Assembly (NCBI GenBank): GCA_963575745.1
Contig: CAUYUJ010009558.1
Location: 122,501 to 186,500, forward strand
Reading direction: 5' to 3'
From: Prorocentrum cordatum
Lineage: Eukaryota; Sar; Dinophyceae; Prorocentrales; Prorocentraceae
Length of the DNA: 64,000 nt
How positions within the stretch are numbered: position 1 is the stretch's first letter; the number at the start of each line of letters is the position of its first letter. The position numbers and the translations under genes are program-made. The notes beneath the pieces are model-generated. The model saw only the letters and a list, made by a program, of their open reading frames with translations, was not told where the DNA came from and ran no database searches. Shown here piece after piece: positions 13,301 through 27,808 of this stretch.

Positions 13301-16300
13301 GCGCAGTCAAAGCAACCCCATTTCGCTTGGAAAGGATTTCGTGCGCGCCCACGTTTCGTTACCAAGGGTTGATCATCTATGAAAACTGGTGTGACTGTGT
13401 ATAACATGTTCCAATGGCCTCCAATCCGACCCGACGGCCAACCAGAACCCCATATCTCGTCGACTTGCCGCCGGAGTTTCCGCAACGCCCGCCTCCAAGG
13501 CGGCCAAGATGGCCACCAAGTTGGCCCAAGATCGGTTCCAAGACGGTCCCGAGACGCCTCCAAGACGGCCAATATGGCCCCAAGACGGCCCAAGATGCCC
13601 TCCAGCCCAAGAGGCCCACGAGACGTCCCCTCAATGATTTTAGCGCGTTCTCGCAATTTCGGGCTTCGGGCTTCCGGCGCTCCAAGACGGCCCCACAGGC
13701 ACCCAAGATCGCCCCAAGTCGCCCCGGAGAGGACCGCAAGACGCTCCAAGAGGGACCATGGACGGCCTAAGATGCCCCCAAGACGTCCCCAGAACGGCCC
13801 ACAGACCTCCAACGATGGCCCTAAAGCGCAAAGAGGGGCCCATGACTGCCCATGGAGACCTCCAAGACGGTCTCCGACGGCCACAAGGTCCCCTCCCGTG
13901 GAGGCCCCCAGAGGCCCCCAAGAGCCCCCAGAAGGCCCCCAAGAGGCTCCGAGAAGACTCCGAGGAAGAAGCCCCCAGGAAGCCACACGACGGCCTCAAG
14001 AGGCCGCCTGCTTTTCCTTCTCCTCCCTTTCAGCCTCCGCCCTCTTTCTCTCCAAAGTGTGCCCGAAGGGTTTCACAACGGCTGGAGGAGCTTGGCCTGA
14101 CTTTCGCCCAACGTTCGGCCACATCAGCGCCTCCAAGAGGCAGGGGGCGCAGGCGGTTCGCCGTAGGCGTCTCCGATCAGATTCGATCGGCCCCCTCCGA
14201 AACGAGAACCTCCCCTCCCCGCCCCACTTTCCACCTAGGGGAAGGGCTTCCCCTCGGGTGGCAGGGGGAGGTGTGGGCTCAGGACACCCCACCCGCAAGG
14301 GGGGAGGGGTGGGTTCCAGACGCCCCCCCTCCATGGCGCACGGAAGGGGTGGGGATACGACCCGCCCCCCAACCTCCTGCTCGTCGTCGACGTCGTCGTC
14401 GTCGTCGTCGTCGTCGTCGGTGGCGGCGGCGGCGGCTGATGGCGACGAATAGGGGGGGTCTCTTTCCCTTCTTTCCGTCCCCGCCCCGATACCCTCGACT
14501 ACACAGAGCGACACTCGCGAAACAAAATCTATCATGCTCTCTGGGGGGCAACAGAATACCGGTACCGCGACCCTCTAGACCTCTTCCGTGGTACGTTCTT
14601 CCCAACAGGTCGAGACGAATCGAGCCGCGGCGGCGAAGGGCGTTTAGCGGTGTCGGTCTCACCTCCCCCTCTGAAGTAATTATTTGCTTGTATGTTGTTG
14701 TTCTTTCTCTCTCTCTCTCTCTCTCCCTCTCACTCTCGTTCCGCGAGCAGCGTTTCGCTAGAGGTCTCTACGGGAGCTTCTTGTTTTCATACTCGTGTAT
14801 ATATATATATATATATATAGATCTAGGGTTCTTTAAACTAGCAGAAAACAAACGAGTCCCGCGTGGAGGGCAGGGACCCCGAGAGCACCTCGTCCGGCAG
14901 CCGGTCCGGCAACCGTCTCTCGGTAGCCCATGCGGCAACCACTCCGCCCGAGGCTTCCCCAGCAATTCTGTTCGGGCACATCGCGTGCTCTCGCCTCGAT
15001 GCCAGCTGCACTACATGTCTGGTCTCGACGACCGCAGTCCTTTTTTGCCTTAATAGGGAAGCGAAACATGACATAAAGATAAAAGCTCGGAGGTCCGCGC
15101 AGCTTTCTCAGATTGGCGCTGGATCCCCCTGGCGGCGCCTCCGGCGCCGCCCCTGGCGCGCTCCGCGCGCCAGGGAGGGAGGTCCAGCACGGATCCAAGA
15201 AATACACGTGGACCTCCGAGTTGTTATGTTTATGCCAGTTTTCGTTCCCCTAAACAAGTGCACTGAACACTAAGGTGCACATGGCCATGCTCGCCGTGTT
15301 CTTGTCCTGCTCTTCGGATTGCCTCAACTCCACTCCGCGTGCGCTTCCGGCGCACAGGTGGGCACCCTATACTGCAGTTTGGGCGTTTCCCTGGGGATGC
15401 ATAGGAATACATGCATGCACTTTGTCGCTCGCCGGCCTCCAACTCGTTGACCCGCCTCTTCTTCCCCTTTACTGGTAATTAATTAGGTTCTTTGCTGGGT
15501 GAAGCTTGTACTTGTTGTGCGCCCCTTCTCTCTCTCGCTCTCTGTCTCACTCTCTCTCTCTCTCTCTCTTCCTCTCTCTCAGAATACATATGTATATATA
15601 TATATACATATATACATATATATATCACCGTCTCTCACACGCTCTCTCTCTCTCTCTTTCACTCTCTCTCTCTCTGCTTCCATCCCATTTTTTTTTTTTT
15701 CTCTCTCTCTCTCTCTCCCTCTTTCCATCTATCTATCTATCTATCTATATATATATATACATATGTATATATATATATATATGTATCCTGTGATGTATAT
15801 CCGCGAACGGGCCCGCCGCCCTCAGTGGACGGCCTGGGCTGCCGGTCCCCCTCCTCCTCCGTCTGCCCCCTCTCCTCTGCAGCAGGCGCCCCTCCTCGGC
15901 CTTTCGCCGGCGGCGCGCCGCGGGGGCGGAGGGGCGGTGTGCGAGCGGGGTGGGCCTCCTCCGAGGGCGGCGGGGCTCCTCGGAGGGGCCCTCTCTGGCC
16001 TCCGGCGAGGCCCCCAAAAGGGCGGCTTCGGAGCAGGCCCACGGGGGGCCTCTCGGGGAGGCCGCGCGGAGCCTGGGCTCTGCCCCCCCCCCGGGGGGCC
16101 GTGCCTGCTCCGTGCAGGGAGGCGCAGGAGCTCCGCCCTCACACGAATCGCCCCGAGACGCAGTGCCGTTCAGGAGACGCACCCAAAAGAGGAATCCGAC
16201 GGGGCGGGGCTGCTGCTGCTCGTAGACGCCCAAGGGCCGTTCAGGACACGCTGGCCATCGGGCCCCGGTGGCTGTTCCGCCCTTGACCGCGGGGCCGCGG

Positions 16301-19300
16301 CGGCGCGCGGTCGGTCCTGCACGGCCAGGTTCCCCAGCGCGCCGAGGCCGTAGGCCTGGATGCCGGGATGGTTCAGGTGCTTCTTCAGGCCCGCGATGCA
16401 GGCCTTCACGCCGTCGGCCCTGGCCACCTGGGGGCACACTCGGAGCGAACTGTTATGGCTCCCTCGCGAGGCGGCGCGGCAGTTCTGGAGCGCCGGGCGG
16501 CGGGCGCCTGCCGCGCTCCGCTGCGCTCGTGCCCTCGCGCCACCTGCAGCGCCTTCTCCACCTCTTCCTCGCAGCATCCCGGCGTTCCCCTATCGTTTTC
16601 ACACAGCTGGAGGAGCATGGCCACAAGTGGGTCAGGAGCATGAGCCCCTCCGCCGATGGCTGAAGGCCCTCTGGACGTATTCAAAACGAGGACAGGTGGA
16701 GAGCCTTAACACCACGAACACATGGGTACCCCCAGAAGCTGTTTTTTTGTCTTAGCCCTCGAGACAGCTGTGGTTGGCCTGGTTTCCACTGAGGGCGGGA
16801 TTTGGATATTCATATCCAGTGGTCTTGGACTTTCTTGGAAGGGGCGCCGCAAGGCCGAGGCGCACTGGACAGTTATGGATATGCATCGAGCCTCCAGGGG
16901 CCAGGTCTTGTGCATACTACCGGTGCGCCTCGGGGTTCTGGGGGAGGACGCCCGAAACTCCAAGCTCCACTGGACACGGACAGAAGTAATGCGGGATGAC
17001 GATTAATAAACAAAATGGGGGGTAACGAGAAAAAACAATAGTTTTCTGCTATTTCTGCACCAGTTTCTGACTGGAGGAGAACGATTAAAAAAAAAAATGT
17101 GTTCCAACCCGCGGCCGTTTTTGTCTAATCGTCATCCCGGGCGCCGCCGCGTGAACACGATCCCCGCTCATTTATTCATCGTCATCTTCCATTATTGCCC
17201 GGACTGAGCTCGCCACCTCCACCCTGTTGTTCTCGTCCAGGGCCAGGTTGGCGATGGCGGCGCAGCCCTGCTCCCCCACCTCCGGGGCGACGCCGGGGAG
17301 GGCACGCGGCACACGACTGGGGGAGTAGCAGAGCGAGGGGGAGCGGAGGAGACGGATCGAGGATGGGGGCAGGGAAGTCCTCCATGCCATCCTCTTCTTA
17401 GACGGGGGGGGAGGATAGATCGACCCCAAAATCCCTCCTCCCGCCCACTCGTAGCATGGGGGAGAGGGATTCTTACGTCAAACCCTCCCCCTGAGCCACC
17501 ATAGAGTGCCGGCAGACTTGTGGCGAGCCAGCCTGCTCTGGACTCCACCCAGAACTTACAACTGGACAACTTGGCGGCGCGCGCAAGGGGGGGGGGAGGG
17601 GGGGAAGGCTTCTTGGACAGAGGCTGCTTCTTAGAGAGGGCGCTGGCTCTACATCTATAGAGAAGGGTATGTTGCTCCCATGGTACTTAAAGGACCACAT
17701 CCCAGAAATAACCTCGAGCACCCAGACAAGTGTCGAAACAGTTGCGAAACATTGTCGGACGATTGTCTCCCAGGGCCCGACATGTGTAAACCCTAGAGTT
17801 TCGGTACTTCTGTGGTGCTCGAAATTCTTCCTGGTGGTCGAGGCTAAAGTAGGTAGGAACATCATAAAGATAAGGCCCGCACCTTGAGGCAAGGGTGCTT
17901 CTAAGAAGCCTTCCCCCCTCCCCCGTACCCCTGTGCGCGCCACCAAACACATGCAATCACACGCGCGAAGTTCGCGAATGGCATGGCAAAACGTGCCGAG
18001 TGAGCCCGACCTCACTCGCCAGACTGCTCCAGGGCACAACGCCGCGCGAGCGCACCGAGCATGTGTCGGGTCGGGCGAAAGGGGGGGATAGCAAAGGGGG
18101 GGGTTTGAGAATCAGCTCACGTAGCTGATTTTCCCGGCGCCTCCCGGCGCCGGAGGCGGCTATGTATCGAGAAATGGGCCCCTCGGTGAGGCCGAAACCA
18201 GCTGCATGCAGCACATTTCGTACCCCCCCCTTTCCCAATCCCCCCCTTTCGTCCGGCCCGAATGTGGAGCCGGATGAGGGGGCAGCGGCGGAGTATAGCA
18301 CGCACCGGCGAGGCACACGCCAGACCACATGGCCAGCCCTGGGAGCCCCGAGCCCCCAAATGCTGCGATCTCTCGGATGGGGCACCTTTGGCGTCCGCTG
18401 GTCTTCCGCAGGCGGAGCCGCCCGCCGCCTCCGCTCTACCGCCGTCCGCCGGCCTTGCGCGGCCATCCGCCGAGGAGGAGACGCCGACTCCTTCGACCCC
18501 TCGATGGGGGAAACCAAAAGGTACCGACACCGCTACTCCCTGGACATCTCCCGGGGTGCGTCCTGGCCAGCACGTGGAGGCGAATCCGGCGGTGGCGACG
18601 AGGGCCTCCGAGGAGGCCCACAGAGGGGAAAACGGGTGCAGGGTGGAGGTATGGGTAATGCGGGATGACGATTCATACAAAAATGGGAGAGAACAATGAA
18701 AAATATAGTTTCCTGATATTTTGCACAATTTTCTGACTGGATGAGAACGATTAGAAAAATAGTTTTCCAGCCCGCGGCCGGTTTTTTCTAATCGTCATCC
18801 CGGGCGCCGCCGCGTGAACACGACCCCCGGTCATTTATTAATCGTCATCCTGCATTACCTCTGCCTCCTCTGATCGAAGGCGATGCCCCACAGACTTCGA
18901 GCAGAAGCCCCCCGCGCGGCGCTGCGCACGCGAGCCGCGGGCAAGACTTGCCCAGCCCCGTGTGGCCAGCGCGCCGCTCGAGAGCCGCCGGTCCGTGCCG
19001 CGCGCAAGCGCGCCCACGCTCCACCCGCCTCGTCGCCTGTCGTCTCGCCCCCAGAAGCCAGGACGCACCGGCAACGAGGAGGGAGGAAGGAGGAGGAGGA
19101 GGAGGAGGAGGAGGAGGAGGAGGAGGAGGAGGGGGGAGGAGGAGGACCAGTGTAAACAAAGAGGCATCAGCGAAGTTGGAAGAACCCCTCCCTCCAAGCT
19201 CCCTCCTCATGGGCCCCTACAACGTTTCATTTTTATTGAGGGTACTGCCTCGTTGGAAGACAACTGTTTGAAGACCTGGACGCATGCCAAAACATTGCTT

Positions 19301-22300
19301 GCTCTCGGATGTCCGACGCCACGGATCAACATGGCTGCTGCGTCTTGACGATCCTGAATCGTGCCAGAACGCCATTCTTGGAACTTGAACACTGCGAATC
19401 AACATAGCCTGTGCACCTTCATAAGCCTAAATTTTTTTAAGACACCATTTCTGGTTTTGACCATGGGAATCCGTGAAACTCTGGCAAATATTTTAAGCGA
19501 GCGCACGCGGCGCTAAGGCGAAAGGCACCTTTTGAAAATGAACCGCCCTCAATCCGTGAAAACCTGACAAATTTGCTGACGATTGTGCGCGGCGCTAAGG
19601 CGAGAACCACATTTTGAAAAGGACCCCCTCTCAATCCGTGAAACCCCTCCCATTTCTGAAAGCGAATGTGCGCGGCGCTACGGCGAGAGCCACATTTTGA
19701 GATGTAACCGCCCTCAGCCCTAGAACTCTGGTTAACTTTCAGACGAATGTGCGCGGCGCTAAAGCGAGAACCACATGTTGACAACGAGTCGCCCTCAATA
19801 CGTGAAACTCTTGCAAATTGTTAGGCCGAGTGTGCGAGGCGCTGAGGCGAGAGCCACATTTTGAAAACGGCCCGCCCGCCATCTGTGAAGCTCTTCCGAT
19901 GATTGAAGACGAATGTGCGCGGCGCTAAGGCGAGAACCACATTTTGAAAAGGAGCCGCCCTCCATCTGTGAAGCTGTTGCCAATTTCTGAACTTCAGAGT
20001 TATACATGTTGAAGAAGTCTCAGGCGAAACGCCCAGAATTGAAGAATTGAGGATGTTGAGGGCTTGAGATGGAGGGGGAGGATGAGAAGGAGGAGCAGGA
20101 ACAAATCAGGGAGAGCAAACTCTATACATGTCCGCTGCTCGCTGACCGGGCCCAGCGCCTGAACCCAGCAGCGGCGTTATGCGCCACGCCTCCCCCTGGC
20201 TTGCCCAGGAGGGCGTCTACACAGGTTCTTGGCCCAGGAAGGGCCTGGCCACGGAGCAGTGGATATGTATAGATTTTGCCGCCCGAAGATTAACAAAAAA
20301 CAGCACAAGCATACCCTGGGTTTCTTAACAAGCGGGGGGGGACCCCTCCAACGGGGGTCAATCTCGCATGGCCATCGCGCCGCGACGGGGGTCGGAGCGC
20401 CTTTGGCGCGCGGTGGCTGCCCGCGACCGGGGTCGATGTGGGGCTGTCGTCGGGGGTGACGCCCCCCCCGACGCTTACTAAGAAACTCGGAGTGAGCTTC
20501 TGTGGACCGCCAAAAGTTTATGCGTATCATTGCACCGGCCTTGCATACGTGCTGCAGCGGATTTGATGTTTGCTCGAATCGGCGAGCGAAAAACGAAGTG
20601 AATCTCGCGCGCATTCTTTTTGGTCTTCATGCCTGGCCACCAACAATCCGCACGAAATCCACCTCGAAATCTGGAACGAGACCCTCCAGGACAGTCGGGC
20701 CCTCTCGTTTCCCGAGCGACATCCGCTCTGCGACGTTGGCGCCAGGATGCTTCTGCCAGGCCTGTCCTTCGGAGGACGGGGAGCACGGGGGACGACGGGG
20801 GACGGCCAGGGGGCCCCCCCAGCCCTGCTGGGGCCGCCCGCAGAAGGCACCACCGCAATCCCCCCGGTGCGCCGTGCCCGGGCCCGAGGGAGTCCCCGCG
20901 GGCGGGCACCCGGGGACGGGCCCACGCGCCCTCGGCACGGCGAGGCCCGGGCGTGCATCTCTCATGTTCTGGCACGTCCCGCCGTGCGCGTCACAGAGAT
21001 CCGATGGCGTGATTTTTGAAGGGGCCCTGGGACACACAAATAAATACACACAAGTAACCGAATCCCCGAAATTTTATCATATTTTGTCTGGGTTTTCGTC
21101 TTCCCCCCCACTTCCCATATTTTCGCATTTTCCTGGGAGTCGGCGATTAATTGTGTCTGTGTGTTTTTTCTCCTCCTGATTTTTTTCCATACGCGGTCCC
21201 TGGAAGTCTTGACATCCATTCCCCAGGACCGGTCGTTCCTACCGAGTCGTTTCCTGACGGCCCCGAGGCCCGGCGAGGGCCCCGGGGGGCCGACATTTGC
21301 GAAAGGCCTCCGTCTTGATGTTGTTCGATGCGCTGGATCTCTGGGGTCTGGCTGCGAGTGGCCGGGTGCGGGCGCGGATCCGAGAGGACGACGGATGCGA
21401 CGAAGACGGCGGCGGCTATACGACGAGGGGCAAGCGACGACGGCAGCACGCGGACGGACACGCGGTGAGCAGGCCCCAGCCCCTCTCCCTGCTCGTCCTC
21501 CCGCCTCCCGTGGCCCTCCTCCTGCGTCGCCGCACGCCCTCCTCGCTAGCGAGTGTCCTCCTCCCTGGTGGCCTTCTGCCCGGTTCTCCCTCTTCCTCCT
21601 CGTCTGGGCCCCTCCCTTGTCTTCCTCCTTCCCCCGTTCTCTTTCCTCTCGCGTCTTCCTCTGTCTCACTGCGTCTTCCCTCCTCCTCCTCCTCCTCCTC
21701 CTCCTCCTCCTCCTCTTCCTCCGTCTCATCCTCCTTCTCTTCTTCATCCTCCTCCTCCTCCTCCTCCTCCTCCCTAACGGCCGTCCTTCTCCTTATATCG
21801 AGGTGGTCGTACAACTCTCAATGGACAGGGGTCGGAAGTGCAAAACGAGCGCCGCGCTCGAGAAGTTCCCACAATCTGGCCGCGAACGGGCGACTGCAGC
21901 CATCCCTGGCGGCTCTCCCTGATGGCGCTATCATCAGCGCCTCGTTCGAGGCATCCTCACAGCCTGCGCCGAAAGCCGAGGCCACCAACCAGGCAAACCG
22001 CATGAGACACCGCCCAAACTCTGGCGGCGAACGGGCCGCCGACAGCGTCCACTTGGGGTCCTGAAACCGGTGCCACTGCTCGAATCATCCTCGCCCTCGG
22101 CTTTGAACGCAGCGGAACCGTGGCCACCAAATGAGCGAACCGCCTAAGGCATCCACCGCAATCTTGGCCCCATTGGAGTAAAGCAGCCTGCGCCTCGCTC
22201 AAGGCACCCCTGCAATCTGCTCCGACAGCCCCGGTGCCCAGGCCACCAAACAAGCCAATCGCCCGACACTGCCCCGCAGTCAGGCCGCGAACGGGCCCGC

Positions 22301-25300
22301 CAGCAGCTTCCGTTTGGGATCCTGCAACCAGCGCCCTGCCCGAGACAGCCTCACACTCGGCTCTGAACCCGGGGGGGCCCTTGGCCACCAAATGAGCTAA
22401 CCGCTCGAGACATCCCCCACGAGCTTGGCCCCTCGGGGTGCTGAAGCCTGCGCCTCGCCCAAGGCATCCACACAATCTGGTCTGAAGCCAAGGCGTCCAA
22501 GCCACATAACAGGCACACCGCCTGAGACATCCCCGCAATCTAGGCATCTTGGGGTGCTGAGGCCAGCGCCCCACGTGAGATATCCACACAATCTGCTCTT
22601 CAAGCAAAAGATCTTCTTAACATCCTGGGCACCCTGACAAGCAAACCGCTCGAGAAATCCGCGCAATCTGGGCGCGAACGGGCGGCTGCAACCATCCCTG
22701 GCGGCTCTGCATTGTGAGTGCTGAAACCACCGCCTCGCCTGAGACATCCTCGCTCTCTGCGAGCTTGACTGGGATCGATTCTAAAGCTGAGTGAGTCTGA
22801 GTATGAGGGGGAGTGAGTATGAGTGTGAGTGAATGTGGGCATGAGTGAGCCTGAGCACGGGTGCATCTGATTGTGGGTGAGTATGAGTGCGAGTGGGTCT
22901 GAGTGTGGCTACAAGCGTGAATGAGTCTGAGTATGGCTGAGTCTATGCAAGTGCGAGTGAGTCTGAGTGCGAGTGGGTCTGAGCGCGCGTGGGTCTTAGT
23001 AAGTAGATATGAGTGTGTGCGTGTGACTCTGAGTCGAGTGGGTATGAGTGTGAGTGGGTCTGAGTCCTATTGAGTCTGAATGCGTCTGGGTGCGAGTAGT
23101 GTGAAGGTGACGGAGGAGACGAGGAGGAGGAGGAAGACGAGGAGAAGGAAGAAGAGTAGGAGGAGGAGGAGGAGGAGGAGGTGGAGAGCAGATGAGAGGA
23201 GAAGATGCGTGACAGTCGGCGGCGTCAGAGTAACAACAAGAACCCCATCACAGGAAACTGTCCAAGATGACAAACTGGTTCCTGGGACAGGGTCTGGACC
23301 CCTGGGCTCCGCGCTGTGGAACACAGCACGGAGCAGGTCACGCGAAGCGCAAACGCACACCTCGATTGAGAAAGGAGGGGCAGGGAGGAGCAGCAATAGG
23401 AGGCGGCCGGGCGGGTGATTCCTTCTCTGCGCCCCCCCTGTGCGCCAGACGCGCCCGCACTGGAAGAAGAGGACGAGGAGGCGGAGGCGGAGGAGGCGGA
23501 AGCATGGGGTGGAGAGAGAGGGAGCAGGGAGCAGCAGGATGGGGATTGCACGGAGGACCAGGAGGGGGGGAGGGAGGACGAGAAGGGCGAGGAGACGCAC
23601 GACGGGAGCGAGGGGCATTCCAAGAGGCACGCGGAGTTCCCAGGAAACCTCGCCAGTAGTGAAAACCATTCTCCAAGACGCCTCGCGCCTCGAACCCCAA
23701 GAGGCACGAGGAGGAGGGCGAGGAGGGCGAGTTGCGGCAGGCGCCCCCCCCCCGTGGACTTCGGGGTGCTGCACGTGGTACCGCATCCCGTTGACCACCA
23801 GCGCAATGCCGCCCTCGCTGCGTATCGCCACGCGGGTGGCCTTTGGCGCCACCAGGATCCCCTTACGCCTCCTCCTGACCCTCCGCCGCCTCGTTGTCGT
23901 TGTCGTGGCTGTCGACTTCATATTATTATTCGAATTATTGAAATGCTCATTATCATAAGTATCATTACTGCTATTTTTACTCATATGATTATTACTATAT
24001 TTGTTCATGGATTTGTTTATGTATTGGTTTGATGTAAATGTGTTTAATCATATTGTTATAACTCTCCTCCTCCTCCTCTTGCTCCTTCTCCTCGTCCTCC
24101 CCCTCCTCTTCCTCCTCCTCCTCCTCCTCCTCCTCCTCTTCCTCCGCCTCCTCACCCTCTTTCTCCACCACCTCTCCATCCGAAATGAAAGCAGAAGGGT
24201 TACGTTGCCAGGACTGCTATTTGAAACAGCGCGAAACTGGGCCCGGGGCGGCGCCCTTTGACCGGCCGCATCGGTATCCCCGATGATGTCCTCGTCGTGG
24301 CGCGGGGGCCCGGGAGCAACCGGGGGGCGAAGGAGCACCGCCTGGAAAACATGCTGACCGCGATCGGACGAGGCGTCGAGAGCCCCATTGGGGGGGCGGG
24401 GGCGGCCCCCGGGAGTCTGGGTTTGAGCTTCGCGGCTGTCGTCGGCAGCAGCGGCAGCGACCGCCGCCGCCGCTCTAGGGTCGACACCCGGAACCGTCAG
24501 CAACCACGCGCCTTCAAGGAGCGGCGCGACCGAGACTGGGCGCAACCCGAAGACCTCAGACTTCTTCGAGAGCGCCACCGACAGCAGCAGCGCGGGACCC
24601 CCCCGAGCAGCCTTCATAACTGCGTACGCAGTGCCTAAGATCGGGTGGGACGAAATCCGCTCGGCGTTCAATCGCCACGCGCACCACCAAGTGCAGCGGG
24701 TGCGCACCACCGACTGAAGCGTGAGCGCGATCAGATCGGAACGCGGGATCTCGCAGAACGGGGCCTCCACCTTTCTCTCCTCCAGCTGATCCGTTGCCTC
24801 CTTCTCCTTCTCCTCCCCGTTATCCTGCTTCTCCTCCTCCCCACCCCGCCCTCCACCCCTTCCTCCTCCTCCTCCTCCTCCTCCTGCTTCGCCTCCTCCT
24901 GCTCCTCCTCCTCCTTCCCATCGTCTTCCTCATCCTCGTCTTCCTCCTCCTCCTCCTCCACCTCGTCCTCCTCCTCCTCCTCCTCCTGCCTCTCCTCCTC
25001 CTCCTCCTCCTCCTCCTGCTTCTTCTCCTCCTCCTCCTCCTGCTTATCCTCCTCCTCCTCCGTGATGGTGTCGCCTTTCTTAACCCATCCTCGTCCCCTC
25101 CCTCCGCCCCCGCCCTCCCTGCCTGTCCCCCCCCCCCGCTGTGCCCCTCACCCCGCCCCCCGCTTTGCCCCCCGCTTTGCCCTCCCCCCCCCACCCCTCC
25201 TCCCCGTCCCAGATGGAGAGAGAGAGAGAGAGAGAGATGGAAGAGAGAGAGAGAGAGAAGAAGAGAAACACAAACAAAAGAGGAAAACGAAACCCAACAA

Positions 25301-25477
25301 GGGAGCCCCCACAGTTCACGACCGCGACGGGGCGGAAGGGAAACACCTCCTAGGTGCGCACTCTGAGCCAGCTCTCAGCGCGCGCGCGCGTTGCACGGCA
25401 GCCCGCCCCCAAACGCAACCCCTCCTGATTACCTTCGCCTGCTCCTCTTGCCAAAGGAAGAGGCGGAGAGAACGCTG

Positions 25478-25517
<40 letters not shown>

Positions 25518-27200
25518 AAAGACGATAGAGAGAGAGAGAGAGCGATAGAGTGAGAGAGAGGGGTAGAGGGAGACATAGAGAAACAAGGAAAACAAACAAA
25601 ACAGCGAGAGAAAGAGAGAGAGAGAGAGAGAGTGAGAGAGAGAGATGGAGAAAGATGGGGGGGGGCAAGGACCTGGTGACGTACCCAAGCCTGTCCAATC
25701 ACTTGGCGAATATATATATATATATAAAACACCAATGCAAACGAACATTGTGAAGGACCAGCAGTGCGCGTGCACTCTCAAAAGTACACCAACCAAAAAC
25801 AGGAATGGCAAGCTAGGAGCGGAGTCAGAAGTTTGCCGAGGACAGTTCATGGGGACATGCATGTTCAGTAGTAAACTCACTAGCGCCTAGCGCTATATAC
25901 GCGGGACACAACAGCGGCATGCGCTCCATAGCAGAACAGTGCGTCGCACTGGGCGAGGCAAGCGAACGGGGTGGCATGGCGGGCTAGAGGCGGCTGGGGA
26001 TGGAAGGCCACGTGGACAAACGACAGCGCAATGCGCTGCGTGGCACACCGAATCCCTGCGAGCTGTGATGCGACAGCGCCGAGCGCTGCGGGACGAGACA
26101 GTGCCGAGCGCTATGAGAACTCCAGCCCGCCCTTTCTGATGCGAAAACTTGCCGTCAATTGCATCTCTAGCTGGCGCCTGCGCCAATGAGGCGCCGACGA
26201 CAACTACCGCGAATTCGCCCGACACCGCAGGCAGCCCACGAACGTAACGACGGTTACGCACTTCGCAACCCCTCCACGCCCATGGAGCTGCGAGGTCTGG
26301 ACGGGATCCCCGTGAGTACAGACTCCGCCGGACCCACCCTGACATTCACGAATATGGCGACCCCAGGAAGCCGCGAGGCTTCAGCTGGATCACCGTAAAA
26401 CTCCACTCCAGTGGGCCTCCCAGGAGCCCACGAAATGGGCAACCAATTCACACTTCGCAGCCCCCCAGGGAGCCGCGAGGTTTCCACTGGGTCCCCGAGC
26501 AACTCCACTCCGCGATGCCTCCCAGGAGCCCACGAAAGTGGAGACAATGTCACACTTCGCAGCCCCCCAGGGAGCCGCGAGTTCTCCACTGGGCCCCTAC
26601 ACAACTCCACGCCGCGCGACCTCCCAGGAGCCTACGAAAACGGCGACAAATTCACTCTTCGCAGCCTCCCAAGGAGCCGCGAGGTCTCAACTGGATCCCA
26701 GTACAACTCCACTCCGCTGGATATCACATGGGCCCACGAAAGTGGAGACAATGTCACACTTCGCAGCCGCCCCCCCCACGATGGAGCCGCGAGGTCTCAG
26801 CTGGATACCCGTACAACTCCACCCCACTGGAACCCCCAGGAGCCCAAGAACCTGGCGACAACTGCACACTTCGCAGCCCCCCAGGGAGCCGCGAGGTCTC
26901 AGCTGGATCCCCGTGCAACTTCGCCCCACAACCCCAGCAGAGTGGCGACGGGTGTGCACGTCGCAGCCCTCCGGGGAGCGGCGAATTCCGAAGTGGATCC
27001 CCGAACAGCTCCTCTCTGCGCGCCCTCCCGGGAGCCCACGAGAGCGGGCGGTAGCCAATAGCACAAAGCCACGAGCACGAGCACGCGAACTGCGCTCGCG
27101 GCGGGAGGCACGGAAGATAGAAAGCGGGAGGCAGGAGCCGCAGGAGGGAGGAGCGAAGACCACGGTGCGCTCTTCAAAACGAGAACCCAGCGCAGGAGAA

Positions 27201-27240
<40 letters not shown>

Positions 27241-27768
27241 CAAAAAAACAGAGAGAGGGAAACATAGCGAGAACAAACGAGAGAGAGGGAGAGAGAACGA
27301 AAGAGAGCCAAAGAGAGGGAGATAGAAAGAGAGAGAGAGAGAGAGGCAGAGAGAGAGAGAGAGTGAGAGGACGAGAAAGAGCGAAGAAGGGACACACACA
27401 CACACACACACTTACACACATACACACGCACATACGCACGCACGCACGCACGCACGCACGCGCGCGCACACACATACACACAGACGCACACACACACACA
27501 TACACACACACCGGGTCCCGTTGAGCCTCCCAGACCTCCGAGGGCTTATGCGTATGGCTGGCTTTTCCCACGCCCAATCTTCGAACGTTGCCAGATTTGA
27601 AGCCAAGAGCTCCTGCACCGCCTCGCGCGCCCTGCACACGGCGGCCGACAGGCCCCGAGGCTCCAGGTGCTCCCTGGCTGTCCCGCCTCGCCTCTCCGAC
27701 GTACGACGACTGGCTCCGGCCAGCTGTCGCGAGCGCGCGGGCCCCCGCTGGCGCTCGGACCCCGCCAG

Positions 27769-27808
<40 letters not shown>

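Noticed and set aside
15800-16310. GC-rich open frames on both strands
   Set aside because: They overlap in several frames, are rich in Pro, Arg, Ala and Gly, and show no domain; this is expected of GC-rich intron DNA.
24048-24770. 240-codon minus-strand frame in intron 9
   Set aside because: It is partly non-repetitive and open, but shows no recognisable domain, ends in a CCT tract, and is not needed to join exons 9 and 10.
26411-27524. Plus-strand frames of 216 and 328 codons
   Set aside because: They follow the 102-bp satellite and run on into GA and CA microsatellites. They overlap each other in different frames, so none is convincing.
27560-27645. Possible extra ARM exon (minus strand, with REAVQELLASNLA)
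   Set aside because: Exons 9 and 10 already join into a complete ARM unit, so an extra piece here would break the register.
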